Assembly (NCBI RefSeq): GCF_000430995.1 | Contig: NZ_HF952022.1 | Span: 103,749-167,748 of the forward strand | DNA: 64,000 nt | Origin: Thermobrachium celere DSM 8682 | GTDB taxonomy: Bacteria > Bacillota > Clostridia > Clostridiales > Caloramatoraceae | Direction: 5' to 3' | Part shown: in pieces, positions 17,658 to 26,125 of the stretch | Layout of the letters: each line of letters begins with the position of its first letter | Numbering within the stretch: position 1 is the first letter of the stretch | Program-made: the position numbers and the translations under genes | The notes under the pieces: model-generated | Told to the model about the DNA's origin: nothing | Databases searched by the model: none | The model's input: the letters and a program-made list of their open reading frames with translations, nothing else

Positions 17658-18776
17658 ATGAAAAGGTTAGTGTTTATTGTTTTAGCTATATTTATAATAG
17701 TTTTTCCTTCCTGTAGTAGTAAAAGTAAAAATGAAGAAAAGAAAAATGAAAATAAAGAACAGGTTATGAAGATAGACCAAAAGCAGGCATCAACTTTTAT
17801 TGACAACTATTTAAGATATGTTTTAAAGGGAGATTATTCAAACCTATCAGGATATTATAGTGAAAAGTTAAAATCATCAATACAGGAGGTTAAACCTCAA
17901 TCTAATCCAAGGCCTGTTGCGTTTAAGATTAGTGAAGGAGAATTTGAAAAGGATAAGGCTGAGTTTAAAGTGACTATATTTAATGCCTATGATAATAAGC
18001 CATATTTTTCAGTAGATTTTTTTAAATATGGCATTATAATGGAAAATGACAAAATGTTAATCGATTCCATAGACAAGGAAAACTCTATAGAAATATACGA
18101 ACAGGATAAAAGTTTATTTAAACGTGATAAAGATTCTGGTAAATCTGAAAAGATATTCACATTAAAGGATTTACCTCCTTTTGTTTATTCTAAACAGACA
18201 GTTCGCGAACAAAAATATCAGGTTCCAAAGCAGATGTTTGGACCATGTGCAGTAAGTGAAGATGGTAAGTCAATTTTAGTAAGTAGCATAGGTACAGATA
18301 GTTATTTAGGTTATATAAAAATAACAGAAACCAAAGAAGCATTCAAAGTGGCACAGGGAGAGGAGGAAAAAAAGCAGGATTCTGGAAAGGCACAAGGGGA
18401 AGAGGAACAGACAAAAGAGGAGGAATCTAAAGAAACAAAAACAACTTTTACTATAAAGGATATAGACTTTTATTTCAATTCTACAATAACATCAATAATA
18501 TTTTCTCCAAATGGTCAAAATTTGGTTGTAGAGGTTAAGGACAAGAATGGAATGTCTTATTTAAATTTATATAGTGTATCTGGTGAAAAATTAGATTTAA
18601 AACTTGAGAGAAGATTTCCTAAAGATAGATTTTCTTTAACTAAACCATATTTTGTGTCGGAAAATGAGGTAGTTTTTACAGTTATTCCGTCAAAAAATGC
18701 AACAGATGAAGAGAGTAAATTAAAGGGAGATTGGATGGTAGAAATACAAAAAGGTGATATAAACCAGATAAAATAA
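17658..18776 (+). CDS. Predicted lipoprotein of unknown function
   Basis: About 372 residues. A signal peptide MKRLVFIVLAIFIIVFPSC ends in Cys19, a usable though non-canonical lipobox (FPSC), followed by a charged tether (SSKSKNEEKKNENKEQ). A globular part (about 45-230) has an NTF2-like look around FIDNYLRYVLKGDYSNLSGYYSEKL. A low-complexity Glu/Lys linker (about 232-262) leads to a beta-rich C-terminal part with a propeller-like strand, ITSIIFSPNGQNLVVEV. It is probably anchored on the outer face of the membrane. I use the ATG at 17658; GTG 17649 and ATG 17652 are in frame. No function is recognised. Confidence 0.75.
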   Translation: MKRLVFIVLAIFIIVFPSCSSKSKNEEKKNENKEQVMKIDQKQASTFIDNYLRYVLKGDYSNLSGYYSEKLKSSIQEVKPQSNPRPVAFKISEGEFEKDKAEFKVTIFNAYDNKPYFSVDFFKYGIIMENDKMLIDSIDKENSIEIYEQDKSLFKRDKDSGKSEKIFTLKDLPPFVYSKQTVREQKYQVPKQMFGPCAVSEDGKSILVSSIGTDSYLGYIKITETKEAFKVAQGEEEKKQDSGKAQGEEEQTKEEESKETKTTFTIKDIDFYFNSTITSIIFSPNGQNLVVEVKDKNGMSYLNLYSVSGEKLDLKLERRFPKDRFSLTKPYFVSENEVVFTVIPSKNATDEESKLKGDWMVEIQKGDINQIK

Positions 18777-18866
18777 GGTTCTTTATGGGTTGTTCTTGTA
18801 ATATTATTTACTATAATATATAATTAAATTTAAAGAAAATTAAGAAAAATGAAGAGGGGTGTTATT

Positions 18867-19031
18867 ATGGTGGGCAGGGGCAGCAAGGTTGTCAGCTTGA
18901 AGCTGTGGAGACTTAAGCGTAAGTACAGGGGGGTAATCAATTTTTTCCAGTTTATTAAGAATCTATTTATAAGAAAAGATCGAAGTAACAAAGGGCAAGA
19001 TATAAATTTTAAGAAACCTGTAAATAATTAA
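18867..19031 (+). CDS. Small basic protein of unknown function (54 residues)
   Basis: A short frame of 54 codons with an aagagggg site seven nt ahead of ATG 18867. The product is very basic (MVGRGSKVVSLKLWRLKRKYRG near the start; KNLFIRKDRSNK later) and amphipathic, with no membrane segment. It sits alone between a lipoprotein gene and msmK. The good ribosome site and separate position favour a real gene. I cannot assign a family; a nucleic-acid-associated or membrane-surface peptide is possible. Confidence 0.45.
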   Translation: MVGRGSKVVSLKLWRLKRKYRGVINFFQFIKNLFIRKDRSNKGQDINFKKPVNN

Positions 19032-19135
19032 GTTTGTTTAAAATGTACAAACTATTCATATATCTTTGCCATACTAAAAAATACTTAAAAATTATAAAAT
19101 AATAAAAAAAGAAAAGATACTTGAGGGGGAATAGT

Positions 19136-20245
19136 ATGGCAAAGGTTGTATTAAAAAACATTTACAAAATTTATCCAGGCAATGTAGCTGCGGTTAAAGA
19201 TGTTAATTTAGATATTGAAGATAAAGAATTTATAGTTCTAGTTGGACCATCAGGATGTGGAAAGTCAACTACACTTAGAATGATTGCAGGTCTAGAAGAA
19301 ATATCATCAGGTGAGTTATATATTGGAGATAAGCTTTGCAACGATGTTCCACCAAAGGATAGAGATATAGCGATGGTTTTCCAAAACTATGCACTTTATC
19401 CTCACATGACTGTATATGAAAATATGGCATTTGGACTTAAATTAAGAAAGGTACCAAAGGATGAAATAGATAGAAAGGTTAGAGAAGCTGCTAGAATACT
19501 TGATATAGAACATTTACTTGAAAGAAAGCCAAAGGCATTATCAGGTGGACAAAGACAAAGAGTTGCTCTAGGTAGAGCAATAGTTAGAGAGCCAAAGGTA
19601 TTCTTAATGGACGAACCATTATCAAACCTTGATGCTAAACTTAGAGTTCAAATGAGAACAGAAATATTAAAACTTCACAAGAGATTAAATACAACATTCA
19701 TATATGTTACACATGACCAAACAGAAGCAATGACAATGGGAACAAGAATAGTTGTTATGAAGGATGGAGTTGTTCAACAAGTAGATACTCCAAGGAGAAT
19801 TTATGATCATCCAGCAAATATGTTCGTTGCAGGATTCATTGGAAGCCCACAAATGAACTTTATAAATAGCAAGATAGTTGAAGAAGGCGGAAACTTATTT
19901 GTTGTATTTGGTTCAACAAAACTTCCAATACCAGAAGATAAGGCTAAGGTAGTAAGAGAAAAGGGATATGTAGGTAAGGAAGTTGTATTTGGTATAAGAC
20001 CAGAGCATATTGATGATAGTACAGACTTCCTAACTGAGTTTAAAGATAGTATAATAGAAGCAAAGGTTGAAGTTATGGAACATATGGGTTCAGAAACATA
20101 CTTATATTTAGTATGTGAAGACAACAATATAGTTGCAAGAGTTGAACCAACAACTAAAGCTAAAGTTGATGCTAATGTTAAGGTTGCTGTTAACATGAAT
20201 AAGATGCATTTATTTGATAAAGAAACAGAAAAAGCTATATTATAA
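19136..20245 (+). CDS. msmK: Sugar ABC-transporter ATPase, MsmK/UgpC type
   Basis: A 369-residue ATPase of the carbohydrate-uptake family. The Walker [10 protein letters not shown] lies near 37-45, the Q-loop [10 protein letters not shown] near 81, the signature [14 protein letters not shown] near 134, the Walker B VFLMDEP and the H-loop VTHDQ near 191. A C-terminal OB/TOBE regulatory domain follows ([25 protein letters not shown]). Such ATPases energise binding-protein-dependent sugar importers and are often shared by several of them. No permease or binding protein is encoded in the window, so it is an orphan here. ATG 19136 has a gaggggga site. CdaR-like and LacI genes follow. Confidence 0.93.
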   Translation: MAKVVLKNIYKIYPGNVAAVKDVNLDIEDKEFIVLVGPSGCGKSTTLRMIAGLEEISSGELYIGDKLCNDVPPKDRDIAMVFQNYALYPHMTVYENMAFGLKLRKVPKDEIDRKVREAARILDIEHLLERKPKALSGGQRQRVALGRAIVREPKVFLMDEPLSNLDAKLRVQMRTEILKLHKRLNTTFIYVTHDQTEAMTMGTRIVVMKDGVVQQVDTPRRIYDHPANMFVAGFIGSPQMNFINSKIVEEGGNLFVVFGSTKLPIPEDKAKVVREKGYVGKEVVFGIRPEHIDDSTDFLTEFKDSIIEAKVEVMEHMGSETYLYLVCEDNNIVARVEPTTKAKVDANVKVAVNMNKMHLFDKETEKAIL

Positions 20246-20258
20246 GGAGAGGGTTAGG

Positions 20259-21185
20259 ATGGCATTCTGCGATAATATAAAAACAGCATTGAAGGTTAAT
20301 GTCTCACTTTATGATTTAAATGGAAATTTGATTGAAGGAGATAATTTAGGATTTAGGTTTGTTGATGAAGTAGAGTTTATAGATGGATTTACCTATATCA
20401 ATTTATCAAAATATATTTTAGTTATTTCTAAAATAATATCGCAGGATGCTATAGGTTTAGTTAAGATGCTTATTATGTCTAGTTTAGAAGAGGCTGCAGG
20501 AGTAATGCAGCCTCTTGAATATATTTTAAAGAATGATGTTTCTAAGGAAAGCTTAAAGGGGCGTTTTGTTGATTATAGTGTATTATACATAAAATCTAAA
20601 AACTATATACAAGATTTATTAGAAAGTATATATGAATCTACAGAGACAAGTATTGTGGAAGATGATGAAGGCATATACATAGTTAAGGTTGTTGAGGATT
20701 TAGAACAGGAGGCCCAGTCTATTATAGATGGAGTATCCCAAGAGACCGGATCAAGTTTAATAATAGGTGCAAGCAGGAGGGTTTGTGCAGGATATACAAT
20801 TAAAGATGCAGCAGAACATGCAAAGGCAGCAGCAAGTTTAGCTAACCTATTAGGATTTAAAGAAGGATTTTATCATATTGATAAGATGTTAATGTATGGT
20901 ATACTATATTCTTGTAATGATAAAGATGTAGAATTTTATATGAACGGTGGCTTTAGTGGTTTTTATGATGTTATTAAAGATAAAGAGCTTTTAGATACTG
21001 CAGAGGAACTATTTAAATGTCATTTAAATGTTAGTGAAGCTTCTAGGAAGCTTTATTTACATAGAAATACTTTGTTATATAGGCTTGAAAAAATAAAAAA
21101 TTTGACAGGATTAGATATTAAAAAATTTGAAGAAGCTGTTATTTTTAGAACTGTTGTTGCACTTTATAAATTAAAAAGGAGATAG
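20259..21185 (+). CDS. PucR/CdaR-type transcriptional regulator
   Basis: About 308 residues. The C-terminal ~60 residues are the helix-turn-helix of the PucR/CdaR type: FKCHLNVSEASRKLYLHRNTLLYRLEKIKNLTG. The central part (SSLIIGASRRVCAGYTIKDAAEHAKAAASLA) resembles the GGDEF-like middle domain often found in this family. The N-terminal ~150 residues are unassigned. Family members respond to sugar diacids, purines or amino-acid metabolites. It follows msmK by 13 nt, has a good aaggagagg site, and ends 5 nt before a LacI-type gene, so the unit probably links sugar transport to two regulators. Confidence 0.85.
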   Translation: MAFCDNIKTALKVNVSLYDLNGNLIEGDNLGFRFVDEVEFIDGFTYINLSKYILVISKIISQDAIGLVKMLIMSSLEEAAGVMQPLEYILKNDVSKESLKGRFVDYSVLYIKSKNYIQDLLESIYESTETSIVEDDEGIYIVKVVEDLEQEAQSIIDGVSQETGSSLIIGASRRVCAGYTIKDAAEHAKAAASLANLLGFKEGFYHIDKMLMYGILYSCNDKDVEFYMNGGFSGFYDVIKDKELLDTAEELFKCHLNVSEASRKLYLHRNTLLYRLEKIKNLTGLDIKKFEEAVIFRTVVALYKLKRR

Positions 21186-21190
21186 GGAAT

Positions 21191-22207
21191 ATGGTTACGA
21201 TTAAAGAGGTAGCTGAAAAGGCTGGAGTCTCTCCCTCAACTGTTTCAAGAGTAATTTCTGATAGTCCAAGAATTAGTGAAGAAACAAAGGAAAGAGTAAG
21301 AAAGGTAATGAAGGAGTTAGGATATCATCCTAATGCTATAGCAAGAAGTCTTGTAAGTAGAACTACAAATACTATAGGAATTGTTATGCCAAGAGCTGCA
21401 GATGAAGTATTTTTAAACCCATTCTTTCCAGAGGCCTTAAGAGGTATTGCAAAATGTACACATCAAGAAGGATATTGTATGCTAATAACTACAGGAAATA
21501 CTGATGAAGAGCAACTTGAGTCATTAAAAACTGTTGTTAATGGTGGAAGAGTAGATGGGCTTATTTTAATGTATTCAAAAATAAATGATCCTATATTGAA
21601 GGCAGTAAAAAAAATGCATGTACCATTTGTTATGATAGGTAGACCGCCTAAGAAGGAAGATTTGGATTTTGTTGATAACGACAATGTAGAGGCAGCATTT
21701 AATGCTACTGAATACTTAATTAGAATGGGTCATAGAAGAATTGGATTAATTAATGGTTCTTTAAATCTAGTTGTTTCAATCGATAGATTTGAAGGATATA
21801 AAAGGGCACTTAAAAAATACAATATAGACATAGATGAATCTATTATAACCTCTAGTGAGTTTGTACAAGAAGGCGGATACGAAGGAATGAAAAAGATACT
21901 AAAGAGTCCTAAACCACCAACGGCTATAATTACAACAGATGATTTAATGGCATTTGGTGCTATTAAAGCTGCTAAAGATATGGGAGTTAAGATTCCACAA
22001 GACATTTCTATTATGAGTTTCAATAATATTCCTCTTTCTGAATTTGCCACTCCACCACTGACTTCTGTTGAAATTAATGCATATACTTTAGGTTATGAGG
22101 CAGCAAAGATTGTTATTGATAAGCTTAAGGGAAGATGTAGTGAAACAGTAAGTAAAGTATTAAAAACACACATAATACATAGGCAATCAATAGTAGAAAA
22201 TAGATAG
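21191..22207 (+). CDS. LacI-family transcriptional regulator
   Basis: A 338-residue regulator. The N-terminal ~60 residues are the LacI helix-turn-helix and hinge (TIKEVAEKAGVSPSTVSRVIS, then GYHPNAIARSL). A periplasmic-binding-protein-like sensor follows with TIGIVMPR, DGLILM, GHRRIGLING, ITTDDLMAFGAIKA and a closing TSVEIN segment. The sequence style is close to maltose-type MalR regulators of Gram-positive bacteria. Such proteins repress sugar-uptake operons until a sugar binds. The position five nt after the PucR/CdaR-type gene and two genes after msmK supports control of a carbohydrate ABC system encoded elsewhere. Confidence 0.92.
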   Translation: MVTIKEVAEKAGVSPSTVSRVISDSPRISEETKERVRKVMKELGYHPNAIARSLVSRTTNTIGIVMPRAADEVFLNPFFPEALRGIAKCTHQEGYCMLITTGNTDEEQLESLKTVVNGGRVDGLILMYSKINDPILKAVKKMHVPFVMIGRPPKKEDLDFVDNDNVEAAFNATEYLIRMGHRRIGLINGSLNLVVSIDRFEGYKRALKKYNIDIDESIITSSEFVQEGGYEGMKKILKSPKPPTAIITTDDLMAFGAIKAAKDMGVKIPQDISIMSFNNIPLSEFATPPLTSVEINAYTLGYEAAKIVIDKLKGRCSETVSKVLKTHIIHRQSIVENR

Positions 22208-22245
22208 ACTAAGGGGGAAACCCGTTATTTTTAGAAGGTGGTAAA

Positions 22246-22950
22246 ATGAATATAAATTTATATCCTGATGTTTCAAGTATAAAAGAGGAGAATTTAAAGG
22301 GAAATACAGTAGTTGTAATAGATGTTTTAAGGGCTACATCAGTAATTACAACTGCTCTTTATAATGGATGTTTGGAGGTTGTACCTGTACTTGAGGTTCA
22401 TGAGGCATTATCATTAAAAGGTGAGAATGTAATTTTAGGAGGAGAAAGAAAAGGGCTAAAAATTGAAGGGTTTGATTTTTCTAACTCTCCTCTTGAATAC
22501 ACAAAGGATAAGGTTGAAGGTAAAAGGCTTATATTTACTACAACCAATGGAACAAAGGCTATTGTAAGATCTAGATATTCAGATGAAATTTTTATAGGAT
22601 GTATGTTGAATGCCAAGTTCTTAGCTGATTATATAGTAAAGCTTGGTAAGGATATTAGTATAGTTTGTGCAGGAACAAATGGAATATTTTCTATGGATGA
22701 TTTTTTATGTGCAGGTAAAATTATCTATGAAATAAATAAATTAACAAAGGTTAATATGTCAGATTTTTCTTCATTAGCATATTTGACTTATATAAAAAAT
22801 AAAGACAATGTTTTTGATTATTTAAAATATGCAAGTCATTATAGATACATGTTGTCCATTGGATTAGAGGAGGATATTAAATATTGTTTTCAAGAGGATA
22901 TTTTAGATACAATACCATATTATAAAGATGGAAAAATAAAAAGAATATAA
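22246..22950 (+). CDS. 2-phosphosulfolactate phosphatase (ComB) family protein
   Basis: A 234-residue protein of the ComB family. Recognisable segments are VVVIDVLRATSVITTAL near residue 25, ILGGERKGLKIEGFDFSNSP near 65 and the TTTNGTKAI motif near 100, with the terminal FQEDILDTIPYY. ComB hydrolyses 2-phosphosulfolactate in coenzyme M synthesis in methanogens; the many bacterial homologues outside that pathway have no firmly established substrate. No other sulfonate genes are nearby, so I would not assume the coenzyme M role. It is 38 nt after the LacI-type gene and is the last gene of that run. Confidence 0.85.
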   Translation: MNINLYPDVSSIKEENLKGNTVVVIDVLRATSVITTALYNGCLEVVPVLEVHEALSLKGENVILGGERKGLKIEGFDFSNSPLEYTKDKVEGKRLIFTTTNGTKAIVRSRYSDEIFIGCMLNAKFLADYIVKLGKDISIVCAGTNGIFSMDDFLCAGKIIYEINKLTKVNMSDFSSLAYLTYIKNKDNVFDYLKYASHYRYMLSIGLEEDIKYCFQEDILDTIPYYKDGKIKRI

Positions 22951-22954
22951 AAAT

Positions 22955-22992
22955 CCCCCTTAGCGTTAGGGTATGCTAAGAGGGTTTTTTTA
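22955..22992. terminator. Terminator between the ComB-like and RlmI-like genes
   Basis: An almost perfect stem, cccccttagc / gctaagaggg, with a T-run on the plus strand lies between two convergent genes and overlaps the end of the methyltransferase gene. Confidence 0.88.
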
Positions 22993-24162
22993 TATTACTT
23001 GAAGTATCATAAACTTTAGATATAAAGTTTCGTCAGAATTAAATAGAACTGGATGGTCCTTTGATTGATTTCTGTATTCAACAAGTCTTAAGGTTCGTTT
23101 TGCGTCCTTTGCTGCATCCATTACAACTTCCATAAATAGTTCAGGATACATAAAATGTGAACAAGAACAGGTTACTAAAAATCCTCCTTCTTTAATCATT
23201 TTAAGTGCACGTAGATTTATTTCCTTATAACCTCTAATTGCTCCTTCAACTGCTGAACGTGACTTTGTAAATGCTGGAGGGTCCAATATAACTACATCGT
23301 ATTTACGGCCTTCCTTTGCCCAAGTTTTTAAAACATCAAAGGCGTTATGTGCTTCAAATTTACATACGTTTTCAAGTCCATTGAGTTTAGCATTTCTTCT
23401 TGCAAATTCAACAGCGTGTTCAGAAACATCTATACCTAATACGCTTTTTGCGCCAAAATATCCTGCATGAAGTGAGAAAGAACCTGTATGACAAAAACAG
23501 TCAAGTACATCTGCATCCTTAACAATATCCTTGATAGCACGTCTATTTTCTTTTTGATCTAGGAAATAGCCTGTTTTTTGGCCATTTTCAACATCAACAT
23601 AAAATTTAACACCGTTTTCTTCTGTTATTATTGTGGTGTCAAAAGGTTCGGTTAAAAAACCTTTGCATTGCTCTAAGCCTTCAAGTTCTCTAACAGGAAC
23701 GTCACTTCTTTCATATATGCCTTTGGGGTTTAGTACTTCCTTTAATACCTTTACTATGGTATCCTTCCACTTTTCAATTCCAAGTGATAAAAATTGAACT
23801 ACTAAGTAGTCACTGAACTTATCCACTATAAGAGCAGGAAGAAAGTCTGCCTCCCCGAATACAACTCTACATGAATTTGTTTCAATAACCTTCTGTCTGT
23901 AATTCCATGCATCAATTATCCTTTTTCTAAAAAATTCTTCGTTTATTTCCTCATCCTTATTTCTTGTCATAATTCTAATAGTTATTTGAGATTTTGGATT
24001 TATGTAGCCCTTTCCTATAAATTTTCCTTTATAGTTGTATACTTCTACTATATCACCAGGTTCGTAACTTCCTTCAATGTTTTCAATTTCGTTTTTAAAA
24101 ACCCATGGATGTCCATCTTCAACCCTAAGTCCTTTTTTATATCCTAGAAAAACTTTTGCCAT
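22990..24162 (-). CDS. rlmI: Class I rRNA methyltransferase, RlmI-like
   Basis: A 390-residue SAM-dependent methyltransferase. The N-terminal ~75 residues form a PUA RNA-binding domain (HPWVFKNEIENIEG; GKFIGKGYINPKSQI). The Rossmann part has the SAM motif DVLDCFCHTGSFSLHAGYFGAKSV, the catalytic-site strand VVILDPPAF near residue 285 and the cysteine-containing TCSCSHF near 335. The architecture matches RlmI, the m5C1962 methyltransferase of 23S rRNA. The specific target position is inferred by family. The ATG has a tggaggttt site, and the PilZ gene ends 2 nt upstream in the same orientation, so the two are translated from one transcript. Confidence 0.9.
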   Translation of the reverse strand: MAKVFLGYKKGLRVEDGHPWVFKNEIENIEGSYEPGDIVEVYNYKGKFIGKGYINPKSQITIRIMTRNKDEEINEEFFRKRIIDAWNYRQKVIETNSCRVVFGEADFLPALIVDKFSDYLVVQFLSLGIEKWKDTIVKVLKEVLNPKGIYERSDVPVRELEGLEQCKGFLTEPFDTTIITEENGVKFYVDVENGQKTGYFLDQKENRRAIKDIVKDADVLDCFCHTGSFSLHAGYFGAKSVLGIDVSEHAVEFARRNAKLNGLENVCKFEAHNAFDVLKTWAKEGRKYDVVILDPPAFTKSRSAVEGAIRGYKEINLRALKMIKEGGFLVTCSCSHFMYPELFMEVVMDAAKDAKRTLRLVEYRNQSKDHPVLFNSDETLYLKFMILQVI

Positions 24163-24164
24163 AT

Positions 24165-24524
24165 CTAAACCTCCATGTTATTTGTGTGTTTTGTTATATA
24201 TGTTCTTATTTTGTGTATATCTTCTAAATTCAATGCAATAAATTCACCGCCACAGAAGAAAAATCCATTTGAGCTTTTATTCCATCTAACCTTGACTAAG
24301 GCTCTAAAGGGTAGGTGATCTTCTATTCTAAGGAAAAATGTAATAAATGCATCCTTTGGTATAAAAAAATTTGATTTAAGAGCTATACCTGCTTCTGATA
24401 TATCTACGGTATATAGTTTACAGTTATCAGAAAATAGTCTTTTTTCATTGTTATATATAACTGTAGGATAAAGTATTTCGCAATCGAATTTAACTCTTTT
24501 GTACCTTCTTTTTTCAACAACCAC
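24165..24524 (-). CDS. PilZ-domain protein (cyclic di-GMP effector)
   Basis: About 119 residues, essentially one PilZ domain. The c-di-GMP-binding motif RxxxR is visible as RRYKR at the N-terminus, and the second motif as VDISEAGIAL (D-x-S-x-x-G). PilZ proteins bind cyclic di-GMP and act on motility, polysaccharide or other targets. A diguanylate cyclase is encoded at 11.3 kb in the same window. I use the GTG at 24524 because gggagga lies just upstream; an in-frame ATG at 24554 would place the ribosome site within the gene. It is followed 2 nt later by the RlmI-like gene. Confidence 0.87.
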   Translation of the reverse strand: MVVEKRRYKRVKFDCEILYPTVIYNNEKRLFSDNCKLYTVDISEAGIALKSNFFIPKDAFITFFLRIEDHLPFRALVKVRWNKSSNGFFFCGGEFIALNLEDIHKIRTYITKHTNNMEV

Positions 24525-24635
24525 CCTATCTCCTCCCTTAAAGTTATTATACAAAAAATTTACTTAAATTAACACATTATTTTTTACATTATTAATTCAT
24601 ATATGCAAAAAATAAAATCAAAGGAGGTGTTTTGA

Positions 24636-24974
24636 ATGTTACAGGCAGATTATATGCAAAGGCTACTACTTATAGCTTTAGCTAATATAGGTATAGTTAT
24701 TGTAAGTTTTTTCATATTTTCTTTTGTTTTTTCGGGTGAGTGGAGACATAAGATATGGGAAAGGTACATTAGCTCATTTGCTAAATTTGTTGTTTATATA
24801 TTTATAGTTAGTCTAGTCATAAATGTTTTAACTGCATGGGCTGTATATATGTTACAGCTTGATAGATATATAAATGTAATAGTACCTATGGTACAATCGT
24901 TAATAATAGGATTTGTTGCAGCGTGTGTTCCAAGACGTGGAGTATCATATAAAAGATATGGGGAGAAACAGTGA
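24636..24974 (+). CDS. Small membrane protein of unknown function (112 residues)
   Basis: A 112-residue protein with three predicted membrane helices at about 9-31, 47-70 and 78-96. The connecting loop FSGEWRHKIWERYISSF is amphipathic and the C-terminus is basic (PRRGVSYKRYGEKQ). The start has an excellent aaaggaggtg site. It is transcribed alone, between the PilZ gene (divergent) and a hairpin terminator. I do not recognise the family. The size and topology suit a small membrane regulatory or sporulation-type protein, but nothing in the neighbourhood confirms that. Confidence 0.7.
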   Translation: MLQADYMQRLLLIALANIGIVIVSFFIFSFVFSGEWRHKIWERYISSFAKFVVYIFIVSLVINVLTAWAVYMLQLDRYINVIVPMVQSLIIGFVAACVPRRGVSYKRYGEKQ

Positions 24975-24980
24975 TTATGT

Positions 24981-25015
24981 ATAGGTGCCTAAAATTTAGG
25001 GCACCTATTAATTTG
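24981..25015 (+). terminator. Terminator after the small membrane protein gene
   Basis: A 9-bp stem, ataggtgcc / ggcacctat, with an 11-nt loop, then a T-rich tail. Confidence 0.82.
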
Positions 25016-25028
25016 TTTTAAAAAACAG

Positions 25029-25057
25029 TTGCATTATTTTAAAATAGGTGATATAAT
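25029..25057 (+). promoter_or_regulatory. Promoter of the first tRNA-Pro gene
   Basis: TTGCAT (25029-25034), a 17-nt spacer and TATAAT (25052-25057), ending 12 nt before the tRNA. Confidence 0.75.
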
Positions 25058-25069
25058 AATACATGTCAT

Positions 25070-25145
25070 CGGGGTGTGGCGCAGATGGGAGCGCGCGTGG
25101 TTTGGGACCATGAGGTCGCAGGTTCAATCCCTGTCACCCCGACCA
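25070..25145 (+). tRNA. tRNA-Pro(UGG), copy 1
   Basis: A 76-nt cloverleaf with an encoded CCA end. The acceptor stem is cggggtg/caccccg with the discriminator A. The anticodon stem is cgtgg/ccatg and the loop TTTGGGA gives anticodon TGG, decoding CCA and by wobble other CCN codons. It is identical over all 76 nt to the copy at 26050. Confidence 0.98.
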
Positions 25146-25175
25146 AAGGGCTGCAAATTGCAGCCCTTTTTTATT
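25146..25175 (+). terminator. Terminator of tRNA-Pro copy 1
   Basis: aaagggctgcaa pairs with ttgcagcccttt and is followed by a T-run, directly after the CCA end. The third tRNA-Pro gene has an almost identical terminator. Confidence 0.93.
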
Positions 25176-25281
25176 TTGTATTTTAATTTGTTGTAGGTTG
25201 AGCATATTTTCAAAATTATATTAAGGTGCTATAATTAATGTAAATAGACTAAATTATAGAAAATATTATAGTATTTTACTT

Positions 25282-25357
25282 CGGGGCGTAGCGCAGATGG
25301 GAGCGCGTGTGGTTCGGGACCATAAGGTCGCAGGTTCAAGTCCTGTCGCCCCGACCA
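25282..25357 (+). tRNA. tRNA-Pro(CGG)
   Basis: A 76-nt cloverleaf with CCA encoded. The acceptor stem is cggggcg/cgccccg. The anticodon stem is tgtgg/ccata and the loop TTCGGGA gives anticodon CGG, reading CCG. It differs from the two UGG copies in the stems as well as the anticodon, so it is an older paralogue rather than a recent copy. Confidence 0.97.
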
Positions 25358-25383
25358 AAAAAATAATCCCCAAATGATGGGGA

Positions 25384-25881
25384 TTAATTCTTTTGTGTTT
25401 GTAAATTAGGTATACTCTTTTTTACTTGTTTATCTATAAGGTCGCAAGCATGTCCCATAGGACAAACTTGACACCAGCTTCTTGGTTTAAATAGTATTCC
25501 AAGTATTATACCGACAAGGAGAGATAATGACATAAATCTAAAAAGTGCAAAACCTATTTTAGTTATGTTTCCTTTTGTATGAATCATGGCAAATGTAAGC
25601 ATTGAGATCATAATTAAAAGAAGGATGTTCTTTGCTGTTTTGCTTCTTAAGAATGAAGGAAGAGTATTATTTAAAGATACATATTTTAAGAATTTACCTA
25701 GAAGGGAACCCCTAGGACAGTATTTTGAGCAGTGGATTTTTCCTCTTCCTCTTAAAGCATGATACATAGGTGCTGTCATACATACTATACCGAATAAACC
25801 AAATATAGGTTTAATTGCTGCAACTATAAGGAATGTTACTAATATAATCCAAGACCAATTTTGGTGGCTCTTCTTATTCAT
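25384..25881 (-). CDS. Membrane 4Fe-4S-binding protein
   Basis: A 165-residue protein with about four membrane helices and two cysteine clusters facing one side: HCSKYCPRG near residues 50-58 and WCQVCPMGHACD near 136-147. This CxxCPxGxxCD pattern is that of the polyferredoxin-like Fer4_5 domain found in NapH-, NosR- and CcoG-related membrane proteins, which pass electrons across or along the membrane. The start is ATG 25881, with ggaggtg six nt upstream. The gene sits alone between two tRNA-Pro loci, and its promoter contains a CsoR/CstR-like palindrome. That suggests control by copper or reactive sulfur, which is inference. Confidence 0.82.
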   Translation of the reverse strand: MNKKSHQNWSWIILVTFLIVAAIKPIFGLFGIVCMTAPMYHALRGRGKIHCSKYCPRGSLLGKFLKYVSLNNTLPSFLRSKTAKNILLLIMISMLTFAMIHTKGNITKIGFALFRFMSLSLLVGIILGILFKPRSWCQVCPMGHACDLIDKQVKKSIPNLQTQKN

Positions 25882-25916
25882 GCAGGTCACCTCCATAGAG
25901 ATAATTTACATAGAAT

Positions 25917-25945
25917 AATATACCCTATAGGGGTATATAAGTCAA
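25917..25945 (-). promoter_or_regulatory. Promoter with a CsoR/CstR-type operator in its spacer
   Basis: On the minus strand TTGACT (25945-25940), a 17-nt spacer and TATATT (25922-25917) form a good sigma-A promoter, 36 nt before the iron-sulfur gene's start. The spacer is filled by an imperfect palindrome, TATACCCCTATAGGGTATA. The TACCC...GGGTA pattern is that of operators bound by CsoR-family copper and persulfide sensors. A repressor bound here would cover both promoter elements. Confidence 0.75.
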
Positions 25946-26008
25946 TAGATTAAGTTAAAATAGTAAAATTGAAAAGATTATGAAAATATTTTTTTTATAA
26001 ATTAGGTA

Positions 26009-26037
26009 TTGCCAAAGTTAAAAAAATGATATATAAT
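26009..26037 (+). promoter_or_regulatory. Promoter of tRNA-Pro copy 2
   Basis: TTGCCA (26009-26014), a 17-nt spacer and TATAAT (26032-26037), 12 nt before the tRNA, the same geometry as copy 1. Confidence 0.75.
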
Positions 26038-26049
26038 AAAGTATGTCAT

Positions 26050-26125
26050 CGGGGTGTGGCGCAGATGGGAGCGCGCGTGGTTTGGGACCATGAGGTCGCA
26101 GGTTCAATCCCTGTCACCCCGACCA
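26050..26125 (+). tRNA. tRNA-Pro(UGG), copy 2
   Basis: Identical over 76 nt to the tRNA at 25070, including the CCA end. The seven or eight bases before it (gtcatc) and the terminator after it are also shared, so the duplicated unit is larger than the tRNA itself. Confidence 0.98.
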
